A DNA stretch of 64,000 nt from NCBI GenBank assembly GCA_022767285.1, contig JALENY010000001.1:62001-126000 (forward strand). The letters are read 5' to 3'. This DNA comes from Lachnospiraceae bacterium (GTDB lineage Bacteria; Bacillota; Clostridia; Lachnospirales; Lachnospiraceae). The notes below the pieces were generated by a model. The model was not told where the DNA came from, made no database searches, and saw only the letters and a list, made by a program, of their open reading frames with translations. Shown piece by piece: positions 36,176 through 45,234 of this stretch (position 1 is its first letter; every line of letters begins with the position of its first letter). Made by a program: the position numbers and the translations under genes.

Positions 36176-36230
36176 TTGCAAAAACGCAGAGCAGGAACAT
36201 TTTATTGTTCCGCTCTGCATTTTTGTTTAT
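36176..36230 (-). terminator. Terminator of the pst-pho operon
   Basis: GCAGAGC(A)GGAACA (36186-36199) pairs with TGTTCCGCTCTGC (36206-36218); a T-rich tract follows on both strands. About 45 bp after the phoR stop. Confidence 0.75.
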
Positions 36231-36264
36231 GCGTTTTTGTATATGCTTTTCTTCAATCGCAGTG

Positions 36265-37923
36265 TCAAAACCGCAGCGAGATCGTGGTTCCGTCCCCAGG
36301 CTTGCTCTCCATATTGATTCGTGCATGGTGAAGGATAGCCCCATGTTTCACAATAGACAGACCCAAACCAGTGCCCCCTGTCTCCCTGGAATGGCTCTTA
36401 TCCACCCGGTAAAAACGCTCAAAGATCCTCTCCTGATCTTTTTGCTCGATTCCGATTCCCGTATCGGAGATCGTCCACTGAATTCCTGCAGCATCTTTTT
36501 GTACCTGGATACTGACTCTGCCGTTATCCCGGTTGTACTTGATGGCATTGTCGCAGAGATTGTAGATCATCTCATAGATGACCTGCCGTACACCGAGAAT
36601 CTCTGCTTTCTCACCGCGCAGACTTACATTAATGCCACGCTTTTTCGCCTGCAGATCCAGGCAGGAGCATACATCCCTGGTGACACTGTACAGATCCACT
36701 TCTTCCAGATTCACCTTGCTGTCCGTCATCTCATCCAGCTGGGAAAGACGAATAATATCTTCCACCAGCGCAGTGAGCCTTCCGGCCTCGCTTCGAATTC
36801 TTCCGGCAAATTCCGAAATATCTTCCGGTTTTACCATCCGGTTCTGAATCAGTTCCGCATAACCGGATATGGACATCAGCGGTGTTTTCAATTCATGGGA
36901 AACATTTGCCGAAAATTCCCGGCGCAGTTTTTCCGCCTGTTCTTTTTCCGTCACGTCCAGGATCAGTATGACCGAACCTTCTGTTTTACCGTCAATAACT
37001 ACCGGATTTCCCAACAATTCGTAGGTTCTTCCGCCTTTTTCAAACATTCGTTCCGCAGAATTACCTGCCAGAGCTTCATCCCAGACCTTTTTCAGTTCTT
37101 CCTGACGGCTTATGACATAGGGTACTTTTCCCACACATTCCTCCGCCTGTACCTGATATAGTTTCTGGGCCGCTTTATTCATGGAAAGCACAACTTTTCT
37201 GTTTGTGACGATCAGGCCGTCTTTCATATTATCGGTTATTGCCAAATATTCCTGATGATTGGTTTTCAGTTCCTCCATCTGGTTATGGATCACAATATTC
37301 TGCTTGTGGATCCGACGCAGTAACGGTGACAGTTCTTCATAGACATCATTTTCCAGAGGATTTTCCAAATCCAGTTCATTGATCGGTTCCACCAGTTTTT
37401 TTGTGAATTTTCCCACTGCACACATAACCAATATCACCATGCCGATAACGATCAGCGCGATAAAAGTAAAACTGGACATCATGGTCTTAAATACACTATC
37501 AACGGTATGTGACAGGCGGACCACCTGGCCGTTATCCAGTCTGAGCGCGTAATAATATGTGGTTTCGCCAAGAGTAGCCGACATTCTGGTAGCTTCCCCG
37601 CTGCCCGTCTCAAAGGCATCCTTCACTTCCGGTCGATCCCCATGGTTTTCCATGATTCCAAAGTCTTCCATCGAATCGTAAAGCACCTCACCATCACGGT
37701 CTATCAGTGTGATACGACTGGCGCTTGCATTTCCCACCTCTCGGGTCAAATACTTTTCTCCCATCTGATTCAGGGAAATCTGCAGGTATTTAGCCTCGTC
37801 CTGAGTGTTTTTCTTCATTTCGCCGAAAAACTGACTGTAATTTACTGCCCCTATCAGCAAAAATGACAGAATCACCGAGACGCAGACTAAAATGCTCACG
37901 TTTTTAAATATCTTTCGTCTCAT
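36265..37923 (-). CDS. phoR: Phosphate-responsive sensor histidine kinase PhoR
   Basis: 552 aa. Membrane segment 10-30, extracytoplasmic sensor about 30-148, membrane segment 150-172, HAMP-like linker, PAS domain about 222-325, HisKA with H343 (FSANVSHELKTPLMS), and HATPase with DNAIKYN and TGGTGLGLSIVKH. It should phosphorylate PhoB under phosphate limitation, with PhoU and the Pst importer giving the signal. Its start overlaps the phoB stop by 4 bp. Last gene of the operon. Confidence 0.93.
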   Translation of the reverse strand: MRRKIFKNVSILVCVSVILSFLLIGAVNYSQFFGEMKKNTQDEAKYLQISLNQMGEKYLTREVGNASASRITLIDRDGEVLYDSMEDFGIMENHGDRPEVKDAFETGSGEATRMSATLGETTYYYALRLDNGQVVRLSHTVDSVFKTMMSSFTFIALIVIGMVILVMCAVGKFTKKLVEPINELDLENPLENDVYEELSPLLRRIHKQNIVIHNQMEELKTNHQEYLAITDNMKDGLIVTNRKVVLSMNKAAQKLYQVQAEECVGKVPYVISRQEELKKVWDEALAGNSAERMFEKGGRTYELLGNPVVIDGKTEGSVILILDVTEKEQAEKLRREFSANVSHELKTPLMSISGYAELIQNRMVKPEDISEFAGRIRSEAGRLTALVEDIIRLSQLDEMTDSKVNLEEVDLYSVTRDVCSCLDLQAKKRGINVSLRGEKAEILGVRQVIYEMIYNLCDNAIKYNRDNGRVSIQVQKDAAGIQWTISDTGIGIEQKDQERIFERFYRVDKSHSRETGGTGLGLSIVKHGAILHHARINMESKPGDGTTISLRF

Positions 37924-38600
37924 TGATTTCCTCCTATACGATAACCGACACCGCGCACGGTCTCAATCATCTCCCCGGCTTCTCCCAGCTTTTGCCGCAA
38001 TGTACGGATATGAACATCAACGGTTCTGGTTTCCCCGTCAAAATCATACCCCCAGATATGTTCCAGAAGCTGGTTCCTTGTCAAAACAATTCCCCTGTTT
38101 TCCAGCAGATACCGAAGCACTTCAAACTCTTTTAAAGTCAATGCCACCGGATTGTCATCCACCATAACCCGATGCTGATCCACCTGTACTTTCAGTTTCC
38201 CTGCCGTATATTCACGGCCGGACTGCTGGATATCTTTGTTGCTCCGGCGAAGAACCGCTTTCACTCTGGCCACAAATTCCATCATGCCGAAAGGCTTTGC
38301 GATATAATCGTCTGCCCCTGTATCCAGACCCAGAACCTTATCATATTCTGCACCTTTCGCTGTGACCATAATGACCGGAATGTGGTCGGTATCGGAATTT
38401 CTCTTCAGCTTTTTCAGAATCTCCATTCCGTCTTCTCCCGGAAGCATAATATCCAGCAGGATCAGATCCGGTTTCTTTTCTTCCATCCCTTTAAAAAATT
38501 GCGCACCATCTGAAAACCCACGTGCCTCAAATCCACTGGTCTCCAGGGTATAGACGATTAACTCTCTTATGTTTCGCTCATCCTCTACGCAATAAATCAT
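37920..38600 (-). CDS. phoB: Response regulator PhoB/PhoP
   Basis: 226-aa OmpR/PhoB-type regulator. Receiver domain with phosphoacceptor D50 (LILLDIMLPGEDGMEIL) and AKPFGMMEF, then a winged-helix DNA-binding domain (LTLKEFEVLRYLLENRG, VDVHIRTLRQKLG, VRGVGYRI). The start at 38600 overlaps the phoU stop by one base. It should bind the TTWACA-type repeats upstream of pstS. Confidence 0.94.
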   Translation of the reverse strand: MIYCVEDERNIRELIVYTLETSGFEARGFSDGAQFFKGMEEKKPDLILLDIMLPGEDGMEILKKLKRNSDTDHIPVIMVTAKGAEYDKVLGLDTGADDYIAKPFGMMEFVARVKAVLRRSNKDIQQSGREYTAGKLKVQVDQHRVMVDDNPVALTLKEFEVLRYLLENRGIVLTRNQLLEHIWGYDFDGETRTVDVHIRTLRQKLGEAGEMIETVRGVGYRIGGNQ

Positions 38601-39253
38601 CACTCTTTGTCTCCTCTGTGCACACCGGTAATAGAGAATTTCACCCATTCCGCAATATTCGTTGCATGGTCACCGATTCGCTCATAATATTTCGCAATCA
38701 TCAGAAGATCAATAATATAGGCACCGTCAAACCCCGGGTGCTTCAGCTGATCGATCAGTTCTTCCCGGATTCGGATAAACAATTTATCCACCACATCATC
38801 CGAATCAATGACGCTCTGTGCCATCTGCAGATTGCGCTTCACGTATGCATCAATACTTTCTTTTACCATTTTTATGGTGGCTCTTGCCATCTCACCCAGC
38901 AGCACATCTTTATCCGGCGCCCTCAAATGAGACGTATCCATGATTTCCGCAATGTCAGCCGCCTGGTCACCGATTCGTTCCATATCCGTAATCATTTTGA
39001 GGGCAGCGGAAATCTGACGCAGGTCCCGGGCAACCGGTTGCTGCTGAAGCAGAAGTTTCAGACACAGATTTTCGATTTCTTTCTCTTTATGATCGATTTC
39101 CAGATCTTTCGCAATAATTTCACGGGCAGCATCCTGATTTTCTTCCATCAGAACTTCATAGGTGCGGTTAATCACCTGTTCACAGAGAGCCCCCATTTCA
39201 ATCATCTGTACGTTCAGTTCCTGCAGCTGCTCATCAAATCTTATTCTCATCAT
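38600..39253 (-). CDS. phoU: Phosphate signalling protein PhoU
   Basis: 217-aa all-helical protein with two three-helix repeats (FDEQLQELNVQMIEMGALCE, ALKMITDMERIGDQAADIAE, YYERIGDHATNIAEWV). The (E/D)xxRxxDxAxxxxE-type metal motifs are present in both halves. It links Pst transport to PhoR activity. Start ATG 39253 lies two bases after the pstB stop, with AGGAAGG upstream. Confidence 0.95.
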   Translation of the reverse strand: MMRIRFDEQLQELNVQMIEMGALCEQVINRTYEVLMEENQDAAREIIAKDLEIDHKEKEIENLCLKLLLQQQPVARDLRQISAALKMITDMERIGDQAADIAEIMDTSHLRAPDKDVLLGEMARATIKMVKESIDAYVKRNLQMAQSVIDSDDVVDKLFIRIREELIDQLKHPGFDGAYIIDLLMIAKYYERIGDHATNIAEWVKFSITGVHRGDKE

Positions 39254-39254
39254 A

Positions 39255-40004
39255 TCAACCAAACCTTCCTGTAATATAATCTTCCGTTCTCTTGTCATTT
39301 GGCATGGAGAACAGTCTGTCCGTATCGTTAAACTCGATTACTTCACCCAGAAGGAAAAATGCTGTTTTATCGGAGATACGCGCTGCCTGCTGCATATTAT
39401 GGGTAACCATGATAATAGTATAATCTTTTTTCAGTTCAACAGCAAGGTCTTCAATTTTAGATGTGGAAATCGGGTCAAGGGCAGAAGTCGGTTCATCCAT
39501 CAAAAGTACTTCCGGCTGAACAGCCAGTGCTCTGGCGATACAGAGACGCTGTTGCTGACCGCCGGATAATCCCAGCGCGCTCTTTTTCAGACGGTCTTTT
39601 ACTTCATCCCAGATGGCTGCAGCCCGAAGAGAACCTTCCACAATTTCATCCAGCTTTGCCTTTCCGCGAACACCATGGGTTCTGGGTCCATAAGCAATGT
39701 TGTCATATATACTCATTGGAAATGGATTCGGTTTCTGGAAAACCATACCTACTCTCTTGCGAAGCAGGTTTACATCCATCTTTCCATAGATATCTTCTCC
39801 ATCCAGCAGAACATCTCCGGTGATCTTACAGCCTTCCACCAGATCGTTCATGCGGTTCAATGATTTTAGAAGCGTGGATTTTCCGCATCCGCTGGGGCCG
39901 ATGAAAGCGGTAATCTGCTGCTTCGGCAGATGCAGTTCCACATTTTTCAGTGCATGGAAATCTCCGTAATAGAGATCCATGTTTTTTACTGTCATTTTAT
40001 CCAT
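39255..40004 (-). CDS. pstB: Phosphate ABC transporter ATP-binding protein
   Basis: 249 aa. Walker [10 protein letters not shown], signature [15 protein letters not shown], Walker [13 protein letters not shown], and the PstB-typical [22 protein letters not shown]-loop. It energises high-affinity phosphate import. It lies 21 bp behind pstA. Confidence 0.97.
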   Translation of the reverse strand: MDKMTVKNMDLYYGDFHALKNVELHLPKQQITAFIGPSGCGKSTLLKSLNRMNDLVEGCKITGDVLLDGEDIYGKMDVNLLRKRVGMVFQKPNPFPMSIYDNIAYGPRTHGVRGKAKLDEIVEGSLRAAAIWDEVKDRLKKSALGLSGGQQQRLCIARALAVQPEVLLMDEPTSALDPISTSKIEDLAVELKKDYTIIMVTHNMQQAARISDKTAFFLLGEVIEFNDTDRLFSMPNDKRTEDYITGRFG

Positions 40005-40025
40005 AATTGATCAATCCTTTCGAGC

Positions 40026-40889
40026 TTACGCTTTCGTCAGCCGTTTTGCAACAAAATCCGATATTGCATTGATAATAAGTACAAGTACAAGCAGAATAAC
40101 TGCAGTAGCGTAGGCCTGATCCATGTGCAGACCCTCACTGGAGAGCACATACATATGGACAGCCAGAGTTCTTCCGGAATCCATCAGACCGGGGATCTGG
40201 GCCACCGTTCCGGCTGTATAGATCAACGCTGCCGTCTCACCGACCACACGTCCGATTGCCAGAATAACACCGGATAAAATACCGGGTACCGCAGCCGGAA
40301 TCACGATCTTTGATATGGTACGCAGTTTTCCTGCACCAAGGCCGAAACTGGCTTCCCGATAGGAATCCAGAACGGCCAGAAGAGCTTCTTCCGAGGTACG
40401 CATGATCAGAGGCAGGATCATGATGACCAGAGTAAAAGAACCTGCCAGCATGGAATACTTCCATTTCAGCGCCGTTACAAAAAACAGCAGACCGAACAGA
40501 CCGTATACAATGGAGGGAATACCCGACAATGTTTCAGCCGTCATACGGAAGATTTTTACAAGGCGGCTTCCTCTTTTCGCATATTCCACCAGATAGATTG
40601 CCGCAAAGATTCCGATGGGAGTTGCAATCGCCAGCGTCAGTGCTGTCATCATCAAGGTGTTGATCAGAGCCGGCATCAGCGATGCATTTTCCGAATTGTA
40701 GGTAAACGCAAACAAGTCTTTGTTAATATGCGGTATGCCTTTTACCAGAATGTAGGCCACCAAAAAAATCAGTACAGTGATTGCGGTCAGTGCTCCCAGG
40801 AGCGTAAACAGAGCTACCAGACCGGAAAGAGGATGTCTGATATACTGTCGCATTTTCTGAGAAAAAGTCATTTTATTCTTAATTTCCAT
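40026..40889 (-). CDS. pstA: Phosphate ABC transporter permease PstA
   Basis: 287 aa, six membrane segments. GIFAAIYLVEYAKRG and YGLFGLLFF are PstA-typical, and REASFGLGAGKLRTISKIVIP is the ATPase-contacting loop. It forms the membrane channel with PstC. Its start overlaps the pstC end by 11 bp. Confidence 0.96.
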   Translation of the reverse strand: MEIKNKMTFSQKMRQYIRHPLSGLVALFTLLGALTAITVLIFLVAYILVKGIPHINKDLFAFTYNSENASLMPALINTLMMTALTLAIATPIGIFAAIYLVEYAKRGSRLVKIFRMTAETLSGIPSIVYGLFGLLFFVTALKWKYSMLAGSFTLVIMILPLIMRTSEEALLAVLDSYREASFGLGAGKLRTISKIVIPAAVPGILSGVILAIGRVVGETAALIYTAGTVAQIPGLMDSGRTLAVHMYVLSSEGLHMDQAYATAVILLVLVLIINAISDFVAKRLTKA

Positions 40890-41805
40890 TCTTAGCCCTC
40901 CTGTTCAGCGAGGATACTGCCAGGTTAATAATGAGAATAAATACAAACAGTACCACACCAGTAGCGATCAGTGCTTCTCTGTGCAGGCCTGCTGCGTAAC
41001 CCATCTCAATAACGATATTTGCAGTCATAGTTCTCACGCCTTCCAGAATGCCCTGCGGCATGCGGGGCTGATTTCCTGCCACCATAATAACTGCCATAGT
41101 CTCGCCGATGGCACGGCCGATTCCAAGTACAACACCTGCAAGGATACCGGATTTTGCTGCCGGAAATACGATGCAGTATACACTTCGTTCATGAGTTGCT
41201 CCCAACGCCAGAGAACCCTCATAATAGCTTTGGGGAACGCTACGAATGGAGGTCTCGGTCACTCCGATGACTGTAGGAAGAATCATAATACCTAAAAGGA
41301 CTGACGCCGCCAGCATACTGCTTCCTGAAATCTGCTGTTTCGAGAAAAGATTTCTGATGGTCGGTACAATCAGCACCATACCGAAAAATCCGTACACAAT
41401 GGAGGGAACTCCAGCCATAAGGTTAATGGCGCTGCGGAAAAAGGGATATAGTTTTTTCGGGCAATATTTTGCCATAAAAACAGAAGTCAAAAGGGCAATC
41501 GGCACACCGAAAAGAATTGCTCCGGCTGTTACATAAATACTTCCTATTATGTACGGGAAAATCCCGTAAATATTGTTCGAGGGTCTCCACTCAGTTCCGA
41601 AAAGAAACTTAAATATGCCGATTTCAGCAATAGCCGGTATACCGCCGGCAAACAGAAATACGCAGATGAGCACCACCGCCAAAACGGAGGTGCTCGCTGC
41701 TGCCAGGAATACCAGTTTCATAATCAGCTCAGTTACATTGGTCCGTCTATGTATTTTGTTTTTTCCGGACGTTTCTGCTGTTTCATGATTCTTCGTATTT
41801 TTCAT
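40879..41805 (-). CDS. pstC: Phosphate ABC transporter permease PstC
   Basis: 308 aa with six membrane segments after a polar N-terminal tail. MAGVPSIVYGFFGMVLIVP and YEGSLALGATHERSVYCIVFP are the diagnostic channel and ATPase-contact regions. The start shares one base with the pstS stop. It partners PstA. Confidence 0.96.
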   Translation of the reverse strand: MKNTKNHETAETSGKNKIHRRTNVTELIMKLVFLAAASTSVLAVVLICVFLFAGGIPAIAEIGIFKFLFGTEWRPSNNIYGIFPYIIGSIYVTAGAILFGVPIALLTSVFMAKYCPKKLYPFFRSAINLMAGVPSIVYGFFGMVLIVPTIRNLFSKQQISGSSMLAASVLLGIMILPTVIGVTETSIRSVPQSYYEGSLALGATHERSVYCIVFPAAKSGILAGVVLGIGRAIGETMAVIMVAGNQPRMPQGILEGVRTMTANIVIEMGYAAGLHREALIATGVVLFVFILIINLAVSSLNRRAKNGN

Positions 41806-42776
41806 TAGATTTCATCCCATGCTGTTGTTTCACCAACATAAATTGATTTTACCTGATCTACAGTTAAGTCATCGGTCGGATTCTCAAGGTTTACGATTAC
41901 TGCAATACCATCGGTAGCGATTACGGTTGCAGTTACACCGGTTTCTTCCTCTTTCAGATCACGGGAAGCCATACCGATATCACAGATACCTTCAATTGCA
42001 GAGTTTACACCGGTTGTAGAATCACTCTGCTGGATTTCAATTTCAGCATTCGGATTTACTTCTGCGTAAGCTTCTTTCAGTTTTTCCATAACCGGTGTTA
42101 CGGATGAAGAACCTGCTACCACAACTTTGCCTGCCGGTGCGGTTCCTGCATAAGCTTCAACACCATCCAGCGGAATGTAACCGTTTTCCTCAACAACAGC
42201 CTGGCCTTCTGTACTTAAAATGAAGTCGATAAAGTCCTGAGCCACTTCAGAAAGATCATCTTTTGTTACAATGTTAAACGGTCTGGAAACTTTGTAGTCA
42301 CCGGATTTTACATTATCCACTGACGCCTCTACCCCATCAATTTTTACGGCTTTTACCGTGTCATTCAGAGAGCCCAGGGAGATGTAGCCGATCGCACTCG
42401 GATTGCCTGCTACGGTAGTCATCATAACAGATGTGTTATTGGTGATTTCAGCGTCTACAGTCGTATAGTCAACTTTCTCGCCGGCATCGTTTTTCTGTTC
42501 AACACCAAACAGTTCGATGAACGCTCCGCGGGTACCGGAACCGTCTTCACGGGAGACAACTGTAATTTTACCGGACATTTTATCAGAAGTTTCTGTGTCG
42601 GCAGCGTCTGCCTCATCAGCGGTATCTTCTGCTTCATCGGCTGCATCTTCGGTTTCGGCATCAACGGCTGCCTCTGTATTGTCCTCGGCAGTTTCTTCTT
42701 TTGCTCCGCAGCCAGCCATTGCCACACTGCTAAGTACCATTGCGGATGTTAATAATAATACTAACTTTCTTTTCAT
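41805..42776 (-). CDS. pstS: Phosphate-binding lipoprotein PstS
   Basis: 323 aa. Lipobox VAMAGC (C23), acidic linker rich in Glu/Asp/Ala (about 27-62), then the phosphate-binding domain. REDGSGTRGAF is the anion-binding loop, and VVAGSSSVTPVMEKL is the motif normally near the mature N-terminus, here in the second half: the two halves of the binding domain appear in swapped order compared with the common PstS layout. First gene of the pst-pho operon. Confidence 0.93.
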   Translation of the reverse strand: MKRKLVLLLTSAMVLSSVAMAGCGAKEETAEDNTEAAVDAETEDAADEAEDTADEADAADTETSDKMSGKITVVSREDGSGTRGAFIELFGVEQKNDAGEKVDYTTVDAEITNNTSVMMTTVAGNPSAIGYISLGSLNDTVKAVKIDGVEASVDNVKSGDYKVSRPFNIVTKDDLSEVAQDFIDFILSTEGQAVVEENGYIPLDGVEAYAGTAPAGKVVVAGSSSVTPVMEKLKEAYAEVNPNAEIEIQQSDSTTGVNSAIEGICDIGMASRDLKEEETGVTATVIATDGIAVIVNLENPTDDLTVDQVKSIYVGETTAWDEI

Positions 42777-42838
42777 AATAGAATTCTCCTTGTTTTTTAC
42801 TTTTTTCTTTATGTTGTGTTATTTTTGTTAACAAGGAA

Positions 42839-42893
42839 ATCATATGTAAAAAATGTAAAATCCGAAAGCGAGATCGTGTTAAATTCGTGTAAA
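42839..42893 (-). promoter_or_regulatory. Pho box and promoter of pstSCAB-phoU-phoBR
   Basis: Four TTTACA/TTAACA-type hexamers on the minus strand (42845, 42854, 42877 and 42888; the first and last pairs are spaced 9 and 11 bp), next to a -10 TATGAT at 42839-42844. This is the expected arrangement for a PhoP/PhoB-activated promoter without a good -35. Confidence 0.65.
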
Positions 42894-42998
42894 ATCGAAT
42901 AATTTCAGATAGAAACCATCCTGTTCACAGGTTTCTCCGCCTGCATTGGGTCTTTTTAGCAGCATACCTCCGCTGCAGTGCGAGCTGCGCGGAGCGTT

Positions 42999-43034
42999 TT
43001 TATTTCATAGGAAAGGAAATTCCTATGAAATAAA
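42999..43034. repeat. Palindromic repeat, copy 2
   Basis: Perfect 15-bp arms with core ATTTCATAGGAA and a 6-nt loop. It shares over 30 bp, including the GGAG(C/T)GTTTTTATTTC lead-in, with the element at 5928-5967. It lies between the pstS promoter and the end of the hydrolase gene and could act as the hydrolase terminator. Confidence 0.75.
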
Positions 43035-43069
43035 TAAAAAAACAGCTGCCACATTGGGCAACCGCTTTT

Positions 43070-43990
43070 TTATATTTTAGACAGATATTTTACAATATCT
43101 CCATATACATCATATTTTATTGTTTCCAACAGGATTTCATGGCGCATGCCCGGATAAAGCTTTCCGCGGATGTTACTGTATCCCTGGGTGCGCAGGTGAT
43201 CAATAGCCTTTTTATACTTTCGCGCTCCTCCGATACAGGGATCTTCACTTCCGCCAATGAAAAGGATCGGAAGCTTCGGCTTTGTACAGGCCCATCCTTT
43301 GGAATTGTAGGTTTCCTCCATCAATTTAAACAGGGCCTCATATCCGTCCACCGTGAAAGTAAATCCGCATTCCGGTGACGAATCATAGGCTTCCACCACC
43401 TTCGGATCCGAACAGCACCAGGCAAATCGACTCTTTTCCGTTGCAAATTTTGAGGCAAATGAACCAAATGACAGCGTTTCCAGAAGTCTGCCGGAATGGT
43501 TGGCCCCACACAGCAGCTTCTGTATCCGGCAGATCGTTTTTCCGGCGAAAAGCGCAGGATTCTTGCTGGGCGAGCCGCTTAAGATCAAAGCCTGTATATC
43601 ACCATCGTATTTTTTCAGGTAGACCCGTGCAACCAATGACCCCATACTGTGTCCCAGAAGAATAAACGGTGCCTGCGGCCATCGGGCTTTTGCCTGCATC
43701 GTTATCTGATGCAGATCCTGCACCAGAGCTTCTGCCCCGCCGCCATACATATATCCAAGATGTGTTTTATCCTTCACACTGTTTCCGTGTCCCCTGTGGT
43801 CATGGATGATACAGGCATAACCATTCCGAGCCATATATTCCATGAATTCCGTATATCTTTCTTTCATCTCACACATACCGTGTGAAATCTGAATTACCCC
43901 CTTAAGTTTCGGATCATCAGGCTCGATAATAAAAACATCCAGCTCAAGCCCGTCAAAATCCGACTGCAGTTTCAAATACTCTTTCTGCAT
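43070..43990 (-). CDS. Alpha/beta hydrolase (monoacylglycerol lipase-like)
   Basis: 306 aa of the Hydrolase_4/serine aminopeptidase S33 group. Oxyanion region ISHGMCEMKERYTEF, GHGNS motif, nucleophile elbow GHSMGS with S115, catalytic Asp in GGSEDPCIG and His in PGMRHEIL. Probably a lysophospholipase or monoacylglycerol lipase acting in the cytosol. Its upstream neighbour is a small membrane protein in the same direction. Confidence 0.9.
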   Translation of the reverse strand: MQKEYLKLQSDFDGLELDVFIIEPDDPKLKGVIQISHGMCEMKERYTEFMEYMARNGYACIIHDHRGHGNSVKDKTHLGYMYGGGAEALVQDLHQITMQAKARWPQAPFILLGHSMGSLVARVYLKKYDGDIQALILSGSPSKNPALFAGKTICRIQKLLCGANHSGRLLETLSFGSFASKFATEKSRFAWCCSDPKVVEAYDSSPECGFTFTVDGYEALFKLMEETYNSKGWACTKPKLPILFIGGSEDPCIGGARKYKKAIDHLRTQGYSNIRGKLYPGMRHEILLETIKYDVYGDIVKYLSKI

Positions 43991-44043
43991 ACAATCACCC
44001 CTGTTTTGTTGTAAATGCTTCCCCGTAAAAGATTCTGTTTTCG

Positions 44044-44403
44044 CTACTTTCTTTTATTATTGCTGATAATTTTTTTTGTCTTTTTTTCCGGTTCTTCGAC
44101 CCGCGCGTATTTGCGCAAATACCAGATTGCCACCCCAAAAGCAATCAGCAGAACTACCATAGAGCCAACAATAAGCGGCAAATACGGAATAAAAATAAAA
44201 ATCAATTCACCAATCAGCATGATCACACAAAGGATTCCCATGGCGATACTGAATTTTTTCTTTTCATAGGGCAGCGGTTTTCCTTTATCCGACTTGCTGC
44301 GGAACAGATTCAGCACAAAATCCCCATGACCGGAAAAAAGTGCGATTATGCAGAGCACCAGCAATACCACAATAATCCAATCAAACATATCCATAAATTC
44401 CAT
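44044..44403 (-). CDS. Small membrane protein of unknown function
   Basis: 119 aa, three membrane segments (about 8-24, 51-72, 74-93) and a basic tail. It has its own near-perfect promoter. A second in-frame Met at residue 4 could be the start. Not recognised. Confidence 0.6.
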   Translation of the reverse strand: MEFMDMFDWIIVVLLVLCIIALFSGHGDFVLNLFRSKSDKGKPLPYEKKKFSIAMGILCVIMLIGELIFIFIPYLPLIVGSMVVLLIAFGVAIWYLRKYARVEEPEKKTKKIISNNKRK

Positions 44404-44433
44404 TTTCCCAACCTCCCTGCTGTATTCTTTTTT

Positions 44434-44462
44434 ATTGTAAAGCTTTCCCTTTATAATGTCAA
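44434..44462 (-). promoter_or_regulatory. Promoter of the 44044-44403 gene
   Basis: Minus-strand -35 TTGACA (44457-44462), 17-bp spacer, -10 TACAAT (44434-44439). Confidence 0.7.
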
Positions 44463-44838
44463 AATAAATACGATAAAAAAAGCATAAAGTTCCTGATAAA
44501 TTTTTGTGTTTTTTCGAATATTTCTTTGAAACTAATCGGCATCTTTCATTTGCTTGTGCAAAGTATAAAATTGCTTATGCTGTTAGCCGTATAAATCGTT
44601 CATTTGTCTTCCGGAATCATGCATATAAAATTTAAAGTTTCAGAATCTGTCTCCCGTACGTATGAAGGATACGCAGATAATAAAAATATGTGTTAACCGA
44701 TGAACATATGCTGTGGTATATCTTTGCTTTTACAGGTAATAATTATCTGCAATATCGGGCAATCTGATAAAGTATATTGGATTCCGATTTCCGAATATAC
44801 GAACAAAGAATAAGATTCCACACCCAGATCAAAACCCG
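44463..44838. other. AT-rich intergenic region
   Basis: About 375 bp with no credible gene before the small protein at 44855. No strong hairpin, repeat or clear plus-strand promoter was found. Confidence 0.4.
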
Positions 44839-44854
44839 CAGGAGGATCCGCATT

Positions 44855-45064
44855 TTGGAAGAAAAAGAAAAACAAAAAAAGAACAAACACTACCGTAACA
44901 AAAATCCCTACCACATCTTCGACGATCACAATTTCGCTGACAGTGTCTCCGCTACAGACTGCACCGGTCTGATTCCGGGTAATCCGGATTCCGCCCAGAC
45001 ATTTGAGACTTACAGCCACATCTATGAATTCACGGGAGCGCCGGAGGATGAGGATATACCTTGA
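44855..45064 (+). CDS. Small acidic protein with TDCTGLIP motif
   Basis: 69 aa starting at TTG, chosen because AGGAGG stands 9 bases upstream; the frame also opens further upstream but without a ribosome site. Basic N-terminus (EEKEKQKKNKHYRNKNPYHI), then FDDHNFADSVSATDCTGLIP and an acidic end (FTGAPEDEDIP). The TDCTGLIP motif recalls short conserved proteins of Lachnospiraceae with no known role. It lies just before the operator and promoter of the LacI-SBP fusion gene. Confidence 0.6.
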   Translation: MEEKEKQKKNKHYRNKNPYHIFDDHNFADSVSATDCTGLIPGNPDSAQTFETYSHIYEFTGAPEDEDIP

Positions 45065-45095
45065 ATTCCTGAGAAATAATAAACGAATCAAATCA

Positions 45096-45115
45096 CAATC
45101 AAAACGTTTTGATTG
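45096..45115. promoter_or_regulatory. 20-bp perfect palindromic operator
   Basis: CAATCAAAACGTTTTGATTG, perfect over 20 bp with the AAACGTTT core of LacI-family sites. It lies 6 bp upstream of the -35 of the LacI-SBP gene. A related site, TCTAAACGTTTTGA, stands before the URO-D genes at 60142-60155. Confidence 0.75.
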
Positions 45116-45121
45116 TCCGGC

Positions 45122-45150
45122 TTGACTTCTATCCGGGCCGATGATAGAGT
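45122..45150 (+). promoter_or_regulatory. Promoter of LacI-SBP fusion gene 1
   Basis: -35 TTGACT (45122-45127), 17-bp spacer, -10 TAGAGT (45145-45150). Confidence 0.5.
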
Positions 45151-45234
45151 TTTATATGAAATAAAAAAATAATATATACGCCTGTTTCATATCGAGCACA
45201 GAACATAAAAAACAAAAGAAAGGTACTTCGCCCT

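Noticed and set aside
36205..37161. 318-codon plus-strand open frame
   Set aside because: Antisense to phoR, whose kinase motifs are intact; no domain or ribosome site on the plus strand.
44693..45091. 132-codon minus-strand frame
   Set aside because: Antisense to the 69-aa small protein, with a phenylalanine/leucine-rich run that simply mirrors lysine codons on the other strand.
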